Positions 10,933-24,300 of a DNA stretch of 64,000 nt are shown here, one piece after another. Made by a program: the position numbers and the translations under genes. The notes beneath the pieces are model-generated. The model worked only from the letters and a program-made list of their open reading frames with translations. It did no database searches and was not told the origin of the DNA. The stretch is from Yamagishiella unicocca (lineage: Eukaryota; Chlorophyta; Chlorophyceae; Chlamydomonadales; Volvocaceae), in contig BDSL01000020.1 of the NCBI GenBank assembly GCA_003116995.1, forward strand, positions 930,001 to 994,000. Reading direction: 5' to 3'. The stretch's first letter is position 1. Each line of letters opens with the position of its first letter.

Positions 10933-13325
10933 ATGTTGAGCTTACCCGGAAGCTTTCCGCTCGGCAGTATTTCGGGGATTCCTATACGCCTGCATGGTGC
11001 GACGTCCTATAATGACCTGTTTCAACGACTGCTTCTTGCGTTACTGTTTTCTTCACGTCAAATTCGACTTCAAACACAGCCCTGCCGAGCGGGCCATGTC
11101 GTTTCCTGCTCTGTGAGAGCAAGACCTAGTTCCATCCATCCCATGCAGATCCTCGCCTGTATCAGCACGCGCCTCGAAGGGCTTCTTGAGCCAGATGGTC
11201 GTTGCAAAACGAAATATAGTAGCATTGCATCCGTGTGTGCTCCTCGATAGCGAGATGCGAGACGCCCCCCCCCCAGCCCCGAGGCCGTCTGCTTTGCCGC
11301 CCGCCCATGTTTGACTCTTTTTACCCATGGCAGTTCGTCCCTTTCCTCCCCGACCAATTCATAGTTGGACTGCCATTTTCCCTCACCTTTATCCATCGTA
11401 CCAACCATCCCTCCTGTCCCTAAACGTACCTCCTCAGTGACATTCTTCGTCGTTTTGGCCGTGCAGCTGCTCGGCTCCATTTACTATGGCGGCTGGTATG
11501 TCCTGCTGTGGTTCCTCTTGCTTGGCCCGGTGCTGCTGCTGACCGTGCTGGTCCACGAGCTGGGGCACTGCTTGGCGGCGAGGTCGGTGGGCGGTGCAGT
11601 GGAGGGCATCCTACTGTGGCCGCTGGGAGGTCTGGCGTTCGTGGGTCATAAGGCGGGACCCAAAGGTGCGACGACGGGACTTGTATGGGTATGTATGCCA
11701 TGTACGATCGATGGGCCGGGCGAATTGGGTTTTTCCTGGTAGCAGCCCGGTGCGGCTTCATGACCACCAGCAACTTTGCCGAAGTCCATCGCTTCCCGGC
11801 CCGCCCTGCCCTGCCTTGCCCTCCCCCCGTGACTGTCCCCCCGTGCCCCCTGCCGCCACAGCGGACATGTGGGTGGCCGTCGCCGGCCCGCTCACCCACG
11901 TGCCCATGGTGGGCCTGTGGGTGATACTGCTGCTGCCCGCCTACCACGCTTCCACGGGCAGCTGGGCCATCACCCTCAACATGCCGTACCCGGATGCCTC
12001 GCACCTGTTCCACGCCCTCTGCGTGGGCGCCATCATCGTAAGCTGCAACTCCGCGCGCTTCGACAGCTCTCCCAGCATATGACCCTGTAGTTGGCATGTA
12101 GCCCCCAAGTCGGTGTGAGCTGACCTGCGTCGTAATGCCGTAAGGCCGGCCGTGAGCCTGAAGTCCCACATGCGATACATGAAAGACTGCGCGAGTGTCG
12201 GCGTGGGCTTGACTCCTTCGATGAACATCATAACAAATCGTGCACCGTGCCCGTGCGGAGGCGGTGGATCTACGCAATGACGTGCGGGCGTGCCGGAGCT
12301 GAGATCGAGCCGGGTTGGATGTGTTACCGGTGCTGGCCGCGCTCCGCACCACACTCCTCGCGGCAGTGTGGGCCGCCCCTGCGCCTGCCAAACTGCATCG
12401 GGCACCGCTTTCTGCCCAAGCCCAAAGCAACCGCCATGGCAAGGCTATAACGGTAATCGTAGTGCGCTGTTTTGTCGGTGCCCGCCAGATGAACATCAGC
12501 CTGTTCGCCTTCAACCTGTTGGTGCCAGCATACCCGCTGGACGGCGGCCGGCTGCTGCTGGACGCGCTGCTCGCGGCGGGGCTGAGCGCGCGGCGCGCCG
12601 CGATGATCACGGTCGGCGTGGCGGTGCCGATTGGGCTGGGCGTGATGGTGTACGGCATTATGGTATTCCAGATGGTGACAATCTTGGTGAGGGGGCCGGC
12701 AAGATCCTGGGGGTTGTATAAATCCTGGGGGGTTTGATAATCCTGGGGGGGGGCGCAGCCGAGAGGGCGGACGGGTCGCGCTGCGAGGGTAGGGCATGGG
12801 CTGCACGCCTGGGTATGGGTATGGGTATGGGTAACGCAGCGCTGCAAGGCATGCGGTGGTGCGGAACTGTTGTTGGGGTGGGTTTGGGGCTAGTGGCGGT
12901 TTGGGGTGAGGAAGCGGGCGAGGAGCATATCAGCTAATAAAGGCATATAACAGAAGCCACCTGCGGGTCCTACTCTGACAACACACCTCCGTCTCTGCCC
13001 CCCACCCACCCATTAACGGGTCTTCATCAAACCCACCCATTAAACCCCCGGGCAGGTGGCGGTCTTCATCCTCTTCTCGACCGTCCAGCTATACCAAGCT
13101 ATACGTGCCGACACCCTGGCGCAGCACCCCCTGTTTGCGGCGGTTGCCTTAGAAAGTGGCCAGGGGGCCGCGGGAAGCGGCAACAGCGCCAGCGCAGTCG
13201 GGGAGCCGTACTTCAAGTTCGACAACATATTCGGCGGCGGCGGCGGCGCTGCTGCTGGCGGCGGCAGCGGTGCTGTGGGTGGCGGCGGTGCGGGCCGGGC
13301 AGCCGGCATGGGCACCCATGTTTAG
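10933..13325 (+). CDS. M50 family intramembrane metalloprotease (site-2-protease type)
   Basis: Five exons, 10933-10996, 11438-11665, 11862-12037, 12489-12686 and 13056-13325, give 311 residues; every phase closes and TAG is at 13323. The protein starts with the family's usual entry motif (FPLGSISGIPIRLH). Zinc site HELGH is at residues 61-65 with catalytic Glu62 in a long hydrophobic helix, followed by the conserved MWVAVAGPL segment (about 100-108), and the third zinc ligand Asp174 in AYPLDGGR. Four to six membrane helices are visible; the C-terminal 60 residues are Gly/Ala-rich and disordered. It matches the short SpoIVFB/S2P-like M50 proteases that cut membrane proteins within the bilayer. 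No CBS or PDZ domain is seen. Plastid or other membrane location cannot be decided, since no clear transit peptide precedes the first motif. The last intron carries a copy of the dispersed repeat (13010-13038). Confidence 0.9.
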
Positions 13326-14728
13326 GCCCTGCGACCCCGCTGTGCCTTTTGCATCGTGGGTTTGGGTTCGCTGCTCCCTTTATAGTTTGTACCCCTAGAT
13401 ATCTGGTGCCTGGTGGGTTGGCAATACGAAGTATAAGACGCAAGGAATAAGGGAGGGCCCAGGGCCCCCGGGTAGGTGGTGGCTGGGTGGGGCCTCAGTT
13501 AGCCAGAGGACAGTGGCGCTTTTGGCTGGCTGGCTGGCTGGATGGATGGATGGATGGATGGATATATGCCCACCGCGTCTGGTGTGTGGAGTGCAGACGG
13601 GCGCACGGCGGTGGTCGAGTGGGCTAGCAGCGGGGACTAGCGCTGGGGGGGGTAACATATCGTGGTTGGTTGTCGTCCCAATGGCGGTCACGTCGTTACT
13701 AATGCATGAGTCATGAAGCAGTGCGGAGGAATTTCTGGGTTAGGCTGCGGTCTGACTACGATGTACAACAGCGCGTATTGCGTGGTAAGCATGTCGTTCG
13801 TTCCAAACGCCAAAGCGAGCGGATGGTACGATCTACGATGCCTGGTGTAGGATACCAGCGTCACAGCGTATGGCACCCCTTGTGCGACAAGCTGCGTCTT
13901 TGTGTACAGATTGCACGCGTCCGCAAAAGAAAGCGAGCGACCGAACCCCGTTTGTCGTGCTGCGGAGGGGGCCGGAGCATCGTGGATACTTTCCCCCTCG
14001 GGCTCAGCGCGGCCGCGGCCCCCCGGGCAATATCATTCACGCCCAAAGCCACCCCCGTTAAACAAGCACAACGCAGCAGGTAACCTCCATGGTGAGCCAC
14101 CCATACGGTGCTTCGTAACCGCCAATATGCGGAGGCCTTTTTCGTTGTGCGCTGCGACCAGCGCCCTATGTCCGTCTTGCGCCTAGGCGGCGTCATGACG
14201 ACGCATGGGGGTGCAACGCCCGCCCCGAGGGTGTGCCCCCGGCAAGGCCGTTCGGTGCCATGTCCTACCCAGCAAGTTAACGGGTTGCCCTTCCCCGAGC
14301 ACTTCCACTGCACAGGAATCCAACGTTACTGCCCTTATGCACTAACAGCTGGCGCTTTTTTCCCCACCCACAATCCCGGGGTTCTACCCGATGCCCGCGA
14401 AGCCGACAGGCACAACCAGCAGCAAGCCATCGCTGTCAGCAACTATGCCACTAACAAAGAATCCCCGATGCAAGGTCGTCAGGGGAAGAAGAGCGTCAAG
14501 TCCGATTGGCACGAGCTTCCTCGTCCCCGTGAGCATCTTTCATATGTATGAAGTTGTTTTAATTAGGCGCTTAAAATACTTCATTGCATGTTAGGCCATG
14601 TGAACCCTGAAAAGTAAATTTATCAGGAGACTCTTGCCGTGCGCCAGGGAGGGCCGCGCCTCCATTCCCAATTTACTCCGTGCGTGCACCCGCCTTTCTC
14701 CCTCTTTGCCCACGAGCCTGTCGGGAAA
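13326..14728. other. Intergenic between M50 gene and uL15 gene
   Basis: Contains a (TGGC)n/(TGGA)n microsatellite at 13525-13562. No TGTAA was found within 1 kb of the M50 stop. The open frame at 14108-14551 has no recognisable content. The uL15 promoter must lie close to 14729. Confidence 0.4.
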
Positions 14729-16492
14729 ATGACCACCAGTAGGTTTGCGTTATTGCCTTGGGGGACATAGGCCGCCGCCCAGCGGCTGCATTTCGGGCAT
14801 GAAGGAGCGCAGACCGTTGCATAGGACAGAATAAGCTCATTGTATCTGAAGATGTATTAGCTTTCGCTAGATTCAGCTGCAGTGAAGCTGCTGCCCAGGG
14901 CCTTCTTAAGTTCTGCCGCCGGTTGTCTGCAGGGTTCAAGAAGAACCGGAAGAAGCGCGGGCACGTCAGCGCTGGCCATGGCCGCGTTGGCAAGCACCGG
15001 AAGCATCCAGGTGGTCGCGGTAACGCTGGTGGCCAGCACCACCACCGCATTATGATGGACAAGTACCATCCAGGCTTTTATGGCAAGGTGAGAACGTGAA
15101 CTACTACCGAGGCGCACAGCAAGCAGCAGCATCATATGCGGATCTACGTACAGCAAGGAGCGCTGCTGGAGGCTGGGCATACCGGCGGCAGCAGCCGCCG
15201 GCAAAAGCAGTGCGTCTCTGTGCTGGCGGCAGAACAGCTTACAAAGGAGTAACCAGCAGTGCACTATCCTCAGTAACAGCTGGATAGTTTCACGCCAGGA
15301 CTGGGGAGCCGACAAAGTTGGGCCTCACGGTTGCATGTTCCCTTCGCAGCTCGACTAGCTCCTCACGTACAGCTATCGCTGCTACGCAGGTTGGTATGAG
15401 GCACTTCCACTACGCGCGGAACAAGTACCACTGCCCTATCATCAACCTGGACAAGCTCTGGACCCTGGTTGGCGAGGAGGTAAGGAGAGCCGGGCTGCTT
15501 GGAGCGCGTGATTGGATTTGGGCACACGGGGAACCGTAAGCTCGGCAATACTGTGTGGGGAAGCAGGTAGTTATTCCTGGCTGGCGTGAGCACATCTTTC
15601 GGGGTCAAACACGATAACTGTGGGGATGCCCAAGGCAGTTAGTACCAACTCGACAAGGATCCCTACTTGCCGCAAGGAGGCGGAAGGGGGGGTGCACAAA
15701 GGCGGGGTGGCGGGCAGGTGACCAGTCTGGATGTAATCACAGCTCCAGCCCCGCTTTGCGTGTTGCGGCGTTTTGGGGGAATGGGGAACGCATGACGGCC
15801 TGGCAAGCCTCTATCCAGGTCACATCCACGGTCACACGGTGCTGGTGGAAGGCAGACGACATTGCTTGTTGGAATCGCTCCATGTGGCAGCGGCGGCTTG
15901 TAGCGCATTGGGGGTATCGACATCTTGTCAGGGGCAAGCTGGATGGGGCAGGTGCACTGCGGACAGGCAGCTGCGGCTCTCTGCAGTGGGCTCGCTGCGT
16001 TGGTGCCGAAGAGATGCAGCTCGCCGTGTATAACGCGCGCTTGTCAGGGGATATGCCCATGGGTCCAGAGCGGCACTGCCGAGCGGCACTGCACTGCGGC
16101 ACTGAGTCGATGTCGATGTTATGATGGCGTTGGGACGGGCTTTCCGACACAAATAGTTGCGTTGGTGCGTGCACTGCACGTCCTGCGGGAAACGAGTACA
16201 GGACGGCTGCTTCGGCGGTCAGCCCGTTTGTGCGCTGATGAGAATCCACTTTTGATGAGCTCCGTCCTAACGATGAACTCTCATGTGCTTCTGTTCGCCC
16301 CAGGCCCGCGAGCAGGCTGCCAAGGACAAGAGCTCTGCTGCCGTCATCGATGTGACGAAGTACGGCGTTTCGAAGGTGCTGGGCAAGGGGCAGCTGCCCG
16401 CACAGCCCGTTGTGGTGAAGGCCAAGTTCTTCTCGGCCCTCGCCGAGAAGAAGATCCGCGCCGTGGGTGGCGACTGCATCCTCACCGCATAA
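14729..16492 (+). CDS. RPL27A: 60S ribosomal protein L27a (uL15)
   Basis: Exons 14729-14738, 14933-15087, 15390-15479 and 16304-16492 encode 147 residues, the normal length for eukaryotic uL15. The first exon holds only 10 coding bases (Met-Thr-Thr and the first base of Arg); joining it to exon 2 gives the family start [20 protein letters not shown]. Other diagnostic parts are [15 protein letters not shown], the [13 protein letters not shown] strand and the [20 protein letters not shown] block near the C-terminus. All introns are GT-AG. The product is a cytosolic large-subunit protein near the peptidyl-transferase region. Having a start exon of a few codons next to a promoter intron is typical of highly expressed algal ribosomal protein genes. 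Confidence 0.98.
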
Positions 16493-16603
16493 GCGTTGCG
16501 GTTGCTCAGTGGTCTGGCGGTAGCGCGTTGCAGCTGCCGGGCAGGAGTGTCCGCTGGCAGTTCACTTGTGGCTGCGGCGATTGGTGCGTGAAGCCGTGGC
16601 ATG

Positions 16604-16608
16604 TGTAA
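16604..16608 (+). terminator. TGTAA poly(A) signal of RPL27A
   Basis: TGTAA 112 nt after the uL15 stop, the right distance for a short, efficient 3' UTR of a ribosomal protein gene. Confidence 0.75.
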
Positions 16609-18502
16609 CGTGCGCGGGAAAAGGATTCTATGGATTGTCCGTTCCTTTTTCACACCGCTAACTGGATGGGGCGCACAGTTCATGAGTACATGATTCATCG
16701 ATGGCATTCTAATCATCCAGCGCCATTAAAATACGCCAAAGATCCACAGCCGTGACCCATCATGAGAGCCACGTTAGTTGAATACGTAAGGTTATTTTGG
16801 CAAAGAATCAGCGCTGTTACGCCTTGCTTCACAACCCTAGGTATGTTGTTGGATATTACTCAGTCGACGAGTACTTCTGAAGAGGTGTACTAAAGTCGCT
16901 GCCCAGAATAGGATTTGGATCCATAGTTGCCGGCCCCCCGTGAATCCTTACTGCGTTAAAACCACACTGCCCAGAGCACCGCACGGCGACGCCGTATGTA
17001 CCACGGAAGGGCGCCGAGCCTTATGAGGAGCATGTGGGTAACAAGCGATGGAGATGCATAAGGGGCTACGGAACAGCAAACCCCCTTGAGGGACCCACCG
17101 TATTTGATCCCTTACTCGCGCCAGACTCCTACACTCCCGGTGCAGGCACTTGCGCCGCACGGAGTTGGAGTAAAAGGTATATTGGGTTCCAGACCAAAAG
17201 GCAGAACCATCGGGCACATCACCTCGGAGTTGTTGAATACATCTGGTCGGTCCGGGTTGGCCGTCGTTAATCATGATGTATGGACAGGTATGCGGCTTTC
17301 ATTCCTTGAAAACTTGAACAGAGGGGAACACGCTGTCACTTCGAGGAAACTTCCATGTTACATATCGTTCCTTCAACATCGGGTGCAACCCATGCCGGAA
17401 TATGTTCACGAACACGCTCATGCCTCGCCTCTCTCAGATGTCTCTCAATACATAGTCAAGGTACTATTGCCTACCCACGAAAGGAAGTGCATCATGATCT
17501 TAAATCGCCGTGACCGTTGCCGAAATCCAGCCTAGAAAGGGACACCTACAAGTGCCTGCGAGCACGCAGTTGCGACTTTGAGCGTACCAACGCACACCAC
17601 CCCGCGTCTCATGACTCTACCTGTGCTGCCCAGCGTTCCTTCCTGCAGCGTCTTACTTGCGCACCCGCATGCAGGATACTGTCTACTCCCTACACCTGCG
17701 CGGCCACGATGCAGCAAGGCTAGCAGGGCCCCAGCCCATTGCACACCTGCGGCGATGACTAGTGCCAGCCTGTCCGCCTGGGAAAAACAATGTCGCCGCC
17801 CATATCACCACCCACTAGCGCCCTCGGAAGGGCATAAAACAGGTATTGGTTGTTTCAGTGCTGAGTATTGAAGAATAAAACAGTGTAGACTATTCATGGT
17901 GCAGGTTGCCAAGCCAAACATGGAGCGTCGGCCCAAGTCGTGCTCATATCAGGTTGAGCAGCGCACCCCGGCCCGACCTAACGCAGCATCATGGCCCCAG
18001 ATGCTGCGTCGCAAGCGTCGTTGGCAGCAACCAGTTGCTGCAGCCCAACAGGAGCCGGTCCAGCTGCTTCCGGGGCGCTTGGGCAGTCCGCACTGCAGGC
18101 ATTAACGGTGGCAGATCGGGACACACAAACAGACGTTATGACAGGAGCTAGTCCCAAACCCGCCGGCCTTCTCGCTTCTGCTGCTACAAGCCGCCATGCT
18201 CCCGCAGACCAACTTCGAAGGATTCGCGATGAGGTGCTGTCACATCCGTGCGTCGTGTGGTGTTGTGACAGAAAGGCATGCCGCAGCCTGTGATCTGTGA
18301 TTGGCTCCCGAGCTGCGCAGAAGTGCTGGCCGATGGCCAGTTTGACGACATTTCATCACCCCGCTTCCGAAGCACAGTGCTGGACATTTGTTGTGTGGTG
18401 CTCCTCCAGAATCTTAACGACGACACATCGCGAGGACAGCGGTGCCATTGCGCGCTGCATTTCATATATTGCTTCCATGAACCGGAACGCGGCTGTGTGT
18501 CC
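16609..18502. other. Convergent intergenic region; no gene recognised
   Basis: Lies between the uL15 3' end and the stop of the Mpv17-like gene (-). Lower GC than the genes. A 100-codon ATG frame at 17991-18293 (+) overlaps the presumed 3' UTR of the Mpv17-like gene and shows no known motif, so it is not called. Confidence 0.45.
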
Positions 18503-19755
18503 CTACCTGGCCGTTGCCGAGTTGAGGAGAGGCTGCAAAGCAATCGACGTACTGCGCACTACTGTAGGTACAGCTGCCCCTGCATTCGCAACCACTGACT
18601 CCATCATGATCGCCGCGTCCTCCTCGGTTGCCGGCTTCTTTTTGTCCAGAGCGCCGCGCATGCAGCTGATCACCACCGTCCAAGCAAACGAGACGCCCGC
18701 CACTGCGCCAGGAAAGGGGCGCAAGGAAATGAACGCAAATACTTCGTTTGCCGCCAGGTGGCGACCTGCAAAAGTGCGCCGGAGCAGCCGCTTTACATAT
18801 GGGAGCTTGCCTACCGAATGGGATGCGCAGATGCAGCGGCACGACGGTGAAGTTGACCATTTGGGCGGGAACCCAGATCATCCAGAGCGCCTTGCAGTTA
18901 TCCCACAGATGCTCGCGGTAATCGGACATGGACTCCGAAATCGGCCGACCCTCCACCATGCCCTTGAGCGAGTAGAAGCATGGGAAGTATAGCGCTGGGT
19001 GGCTGCAGAGCACCAAAACACACCATGGCAAATTTTGTGTGTGTATTGAGTTGGACAGAGCTTCGCTGCATGCAAAGCTGCAAATTGAGGGCCTGCGCCT
19101 GTAAGTCATGAGCTGTTGTAGGGTAGCTTTGGGGAATTAGGAGGGGAGGGACCGGTCTCAACAGACTAAGCAGCACGACCCCATAGGAATTCCCAAAAGG
19201 CCCGGCCGCTGCCCAAACTTTAAAGACCTCGATCAAATCGACGTCTACTCACTGGATGCACTGGTCGATGAACGTCTTGACTGGTGCTGAGCCATAGTGG
19301 CCGACGAGTGCCGTGATCGGCTTGCACCAGCGCACAAACAAGTTGTTATAGAGGTAGTATTGCCAGCAACCCTGTTGGAAATGGGTCGAGTCCAAGTTGG
19401 TGCAAAATTGGACTGCGGCACCCGGTCGCTGCGCGCCGCGACTCGATCATTATAACCCTCACCAGGTATCCAAAGCCGAACGTCACGAACATGCCGTGGC
19501 GCCGCCAATCCACCTCATCGCGGCGCTCAACGATCTGCGGGCATCAGATGGGTTGGTCAGCCGCGCGAACCGCAAGCAACGAACGGACAACGGGAGGCTG
19601 ACCTTCTGCGCGAACAAGTCCGCAGCGCTCGTTTTGACGACCGTAGTAACCACGCCCGTATACATTGGATACTTCTGGGCTGTGTCATTGTAGTACTTCC
19701 CAAAGCTAACGAAGGGGGCCTTGAGGACGTTCAGGGTGCGGCGAAGCGCTGGCAT
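18503..19755 (-). CDS. Mpv17/PMP22-family membrane protein
   Basis: Five exons in transcript order, 19603-19755, 19463-19534, 19253-19371, 18815-19002 and 18503-18702, give 243 residues; donors GTCAGC, GTGAGG, GTGAGT and GTAGGC, with phases 0, 0, 2 and 1 all closing. Family features are the N-terminal YNDTAQKYPMYTGVV segment, AADLFAQK, the DWRRHGMFVTFGFGYL helix, FIDQ followed by HHP, and the strongly diagnostic C-terminal block LWMIWVPAQMVNFTVVP then LRIPF and FAWTVVISCMRG. Members sit in peroxisomal, mitochondrial or plastid membranes and act as channels or in membrane and nucleotide homeostasis; the exact target here is undecided. The acidic C-terminal tail of about 45 residues after the last helix is longer than in animal Mpv17. 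Confidence 0.93.
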
Positions 19756-21383
19756 CGTTGTGTAGGGCTTCTGAAAGGGGGGGGCTCTTGCTGCTTGTCT
19801 CCCTCTCTGAGCGGTTTCACGGCGCTGAACCCGTCTCTAGATATGCCGCCAGCGCAGCGGCAACTAAGTACTCTGCGCCGGTGCCTATGCCGCGAAATTG
19901 GCGTATGCGTTCATAGTTGTCAAGAGCGTTAAAATGGACGGATTGAAGGTTCCCTTTCCAGGGGAGAAGTGATAAGTCTTAAAAGCACGTGCGCCTCTAA
20001 AAGCTTGCCGCGTGCGGTTGTGAGCTACCAGGCCAGCCGGTCGCGTTTGAGGCAAGGAAAGGAGGAATGTAAAAGGGCACTGCGAGCGAAATTTCGGTAT
20101 AGGTAGCGCAAGGCAGTAATAACATAGGACATGTTTCGGCTGCGACGTCAGCATGCTCACTTGGAACGCGTCGACGCAAGCGTGCCGGACGACCAGCCGT
20201 ACAAACGTGCTGATCGTGCCAGTCAAACTATGACTTTTTAATCGAAAAAAAGACGTGCTGTCACTATTCCGATGGAACAATACAGCTACTGCAGGTTGGA
20301 AGTCTGGAAGGTTCCCATTTCGTGCCGCAAGTTCGATGATGCTCTGCAAAGCGGCGCCGCCGGGCAACCTCAATAAGGCTTGGCTGTGATGGAATAGGCC
20401 TGGACTGTATAATTAGCTGCTGTGTCGACAACAAACAGCCTGTCGCCTGTAATTATGCTTCATCATGCTCCTAACGAAAGGCAAATACGTGAGGCTGCAA
20501 TAACACAATAGGGATTAGGTTATGCCCAGGGCCATAACGTAAGCTAAGCTAAGAGCATAACCTGTTTTGCTCAAAACATGGAATTCAAGCCGGGGATAAA
20601 GCCCCCAGGGTACTCACTCGGATGGAGGGTTGTGGGACGGGTTATGCTTGCTTCCATTTGCAAGGGGTCCACGACTGGCACCCCCTGATCATGTCTTGGC
20701 CGTTAGACATACACTGTCGGTACTAGCATCTTATGTAACTTGCCGTGCCTCCATAACGATGCACCACGCATATACATGGGGGGCACATCGGGGAGGGGAA
20801 AGGCGAGCCTTGGTATCTGCGTGTATCTGTGAGGCGCCTTGTGGCGGGACACAGTGTTGGCTGCCTATGTCCTTTCTCTCTTGAATCCGTAGAGGGGGCG
20901 TGGCTGCCGTACGACAACCGTAGGGGAGGGATGGCTACCGCACTTCGTGTTCGGACCAGCTGGACTGCTCGGGGAACCGTGCTTCCAGTCGTGCTCCCTT
21001 GCACTTGAGGCAGTGAACGGGCCGTGTACGCCCCGCAGGGTGCTTCGCGTGTTTTGCTAGCGTTTATACGGCAGTTTGGCGGATTGGGCTGAGTCAGTGG
21101 ACTTTCCTTCGCAGTAGATGGGATTCGACAGATGCAGCTGTGCCATCGTACAACCAGGGGGAGACGCAGGGACGTTGTCCCGTACTAAGGATTAAACTGC
21201 GCGATCATACTGTGGTATAGTATTTCGTGCCGATTAGTTCATGTCGAACGCCAAGGCCTGACTATGCGAGCTCCATATCATAGCTACAGCCTTTAGCCTT
21301 TTGCCCGGAAGGGTGAGCCTCTGGCTAACTTGCCTCAAACCATATTATTTTGATTTTGGTGAATTCACATTCCTTCTGTATCG
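19756..21383. other. Divergent intergenic region, AT-richer
   Basis: Promoter region of the Mpv17-like gene (-) and of the DUF218 gene (+). The minus-strand open frame 19885-20373 lacks an ATG at its 5' end and any family motif. No repeat, tRNA or ncRNA was recognised. Confidence 0.45.
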
Positions 21384-24300
21384 ATGCTGCCTGTCTACCT
21401 TGGGCATGAGAGCGTGCACAGTCGGCATGCTCGTGGCGCCTCTGGATCGACGGAACCTCTACAAGGCGCGCAATATGGTTATTCGCCATCCCATCCAAAG
21501 CTGTCGGCAGTGCAGCGTCGCTGGATCGGTCATGCCGTGCGTGCGGCGTTGTTAATGCTCCTGATGGTGCCCATCTGGTATCTTGTTCGCGGCCGCGAAA
21601 GCCCACAGAGCGCAGCTCTGAAGCACAACCGAAAGGTCCTTGAATCGGAAGCTAAACTATTGATTCCAGCAGCAGCGCTCAAGAACCTCGTGTTGGTGGC
21701 GGGGCACGCGGTATACACGGGCGTGGATTACGCCGAAGCGAATAAGGAATCCTCGTGGTTCCTGGAAGAGTATCAGAAGGTCAAGGGTAAGCCGTGGCGC
21801 GCTGCAAAGCAGCTCCGGGTGGGGAGGAAGGTGGGGACGTTCGGGGAAACGAACTGCAGTGGCTGTCCTCAAGTGCCGGTGATCGCACAACTGCGAGGAG
21901 GACCAGTATGCTCCTATTTTCAGCCCAGCGCTGTGCTCAAGCAATGTCCCGCATCACGGGCCAACGCAATGCGGCGGCCTGACGGTGTCATCATGCCGCC
22001 CACGGGTTTTCATTCTCGCCTATTCCCGTGATCGATCCCCCCCTCCCTACCCCTCCCTCCCGCTAACCCCCTCGCGCACGCATCCGGGCGACCGCCCGCT
22101 GCCGCTTTCCCTGCGACCACAAGAAAGCCCTTCATACCGCCGCCTCACTCCCCAACCCCATGTGTTTTTTAACAACCCGCTCTGCCCGCCCACCCCCCTC
22201 CGGCTCCCCCCCGGGCACGCACCAGGCGAGGCACAGTCCTTCCTGGACCACATCCGTATGGGCATTGAGGAGGCGGCGCTGGACCCCGAGTCGTTGCTGC
22301 TCTTCAGCGGCGGCCAGACGCGGCGGGCTGCTGGGCCGCGCAGCGAGGGACTGAGCTACTGGGTGGTGGCGGAGGCGGCCGAATGGTTCGGACACCCCGA
22401 GGTGCGTGAGGCCAGGGGGCGGCATGAGGGGGTAGTAAAAACCGTTTACCGCCGGGGGCCTGGCACGGGGGGTGTCGAGGGAGACCCGTGGATGCCCGAA
22501 AAAAACCGTTTAGAACAGGCGTTTTGGGATGCATGCTGGAGAACTGGGTTGGGGATACTAAAGGTCGTAAGGTCGGGGGTCGTAAGGTCGTAAGGTCGGG
22601 GGTCGTAAGGTTGTAATATGACCTTGGGCGGCTAAGCTAAAGCGGCTACGGCGAAACGACAGGAAGCGAGGACCCCACGCGACGCACGGAAACGTTTCGC
22701 AGAACCGGTTTTGGGCGCTAGCAGGAGAACTGGGGGAGGTGGTGAGCTATGGGAGAGCGGACAGCGCGGTCCGGCACGGAGGGGGGGGCGGGGCCGTTTG
22801 CGAGGAAACCCCGTGTACACGACAAAGGAGGAGGGTCGAGGGGAGAGGGTCGCGGGGAGGGGGGGTCATTAGCCGGAGGAAGGGTGTGCGGGGGGAGGGG
22901 TGGCGCGTGGCAGGCAGGCGGGAGGGAACTGCGTGTGGCTCGTAGGTGGGGCTGGCGGCGTCAGGCGCGGGGGGGGCAGGGGGCGAGGCCCGGGAGGGAG
23001 GGGCCAGGGGCTGGCGCTGGGCAGCTGCGACCCCACTGTTCCTAAAGCGGCGCGCCGTTTGGGCGAGGCCCTGGACCGTTTCTTGGCGCTGCTGATACGA
23101 TGCCTTGCTGCCGCTGATGCGCGTCCTCCTTAACCCACCCCGTCGGCATTCGCGATATCGGTTACCCCACAACCCAACCCCCGCAGCCCTGTCCAACCCC
23201 CACAATCCAACCCCCTACAACCCGCCCCCTGCAACCCAACCGAACCTCACCCGGCAGGTCCGCAATCGGACCTTCACGGAGGAGCATGCGCGCGACAGCC
23301 TTGAGAACCTGCTCTTCAGCCTGTGCAGGTAGGTGGAGGGCGGCGGGTTTGGGGACACGGTGTTGGGCAGCAGCAAGTGGGGGCGGCGGAGCAGTCTTAT
23401 CTTGTTGGGGCCCGGGAAGTACATCAAAAAGCGACGCGGCTGCTATCGTGAGTGCCGCGCAACGCTCAGCTTGCTAAGCCGTTTGTCGGTGACAAGGGAG
23501 CCGAATCGACTATAGCTTTGCTGCCAGGGCGCCAGGTATTGATTGGTACGGCCGGCGAGGGCATACCTACCGGTGTGCGGGAGACGGCAGGCGCCGATCG
23601 CCGGTCGTACACACTGCCGCCCTCCCCGCCCACCCGCCGGTCTTCCTCGAAACCCCCACCCGCCAGCCTACACCCCCACCGGGCCCCCGCCCCCTTGATG
23701 GGCTGAGCCCCGTGCCAGGCGGCTCCGGAGCAGCCAGCTGGCTGCCCTGGGGGCTAGGCAGGACCCGCAGCTGAGAGTCACCGCGCAGGGCCTCACATCT
23801 CTCCGCAGCGCCCTGCCTCTGACCTGCCAACCCAACCCAACCTCCAACTCCTAACCTCCAACTCCCAACCTCGAACTCCCAACCTCGAACTCCCAACCTC
23901 CTACTCCCAACCCAACCTCAAACTCCCAACCCCCAACCCGCTCCTCACTCGCCGCCAGGTTCTACGAGCTGGCTGGGCACTACCCCGAAACCATCACGGT
24001 GGTGTCGTACACGCTCAAGGAGGCGCGCTTCCGCACGCTGCACCGGCAGGCGGTGCGGTGGCCCTCCGAGTATTTCCACTTCGTGGGCACGAGGGTGCCG
24101 CCGGATGCGGTGGGAGCCGAGGTGAGCCCGTGGGGCGTGCTAGTTAGCGTGGGGTGGGGTAGCGAGGCCGCCCGTATGTCGACATGGGGGAAAGGAAAAC
24201 ACATGCACCAGTTGCAAATAACGATATATTCATGCACCAAATATCCTAGGATGATGTATACATGGACAGGATTTGAGACACGCGTTTGGGGGTAGGGTGG

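Noticed and set aside
15480..16303. Box C/D snoRNA in the last uL15 intron
   Set aside because: CTGATGA and TTGATGA occur near 16235-16257 but no properly spaced D box or terminal stem was found.
19885..20373. 162-codon minus-strand frame upstream of the Mpv17-like gene
   Set aside because: Lacks an ATG start and any family feature; the Mpv17-like gene has its own complete first exon.
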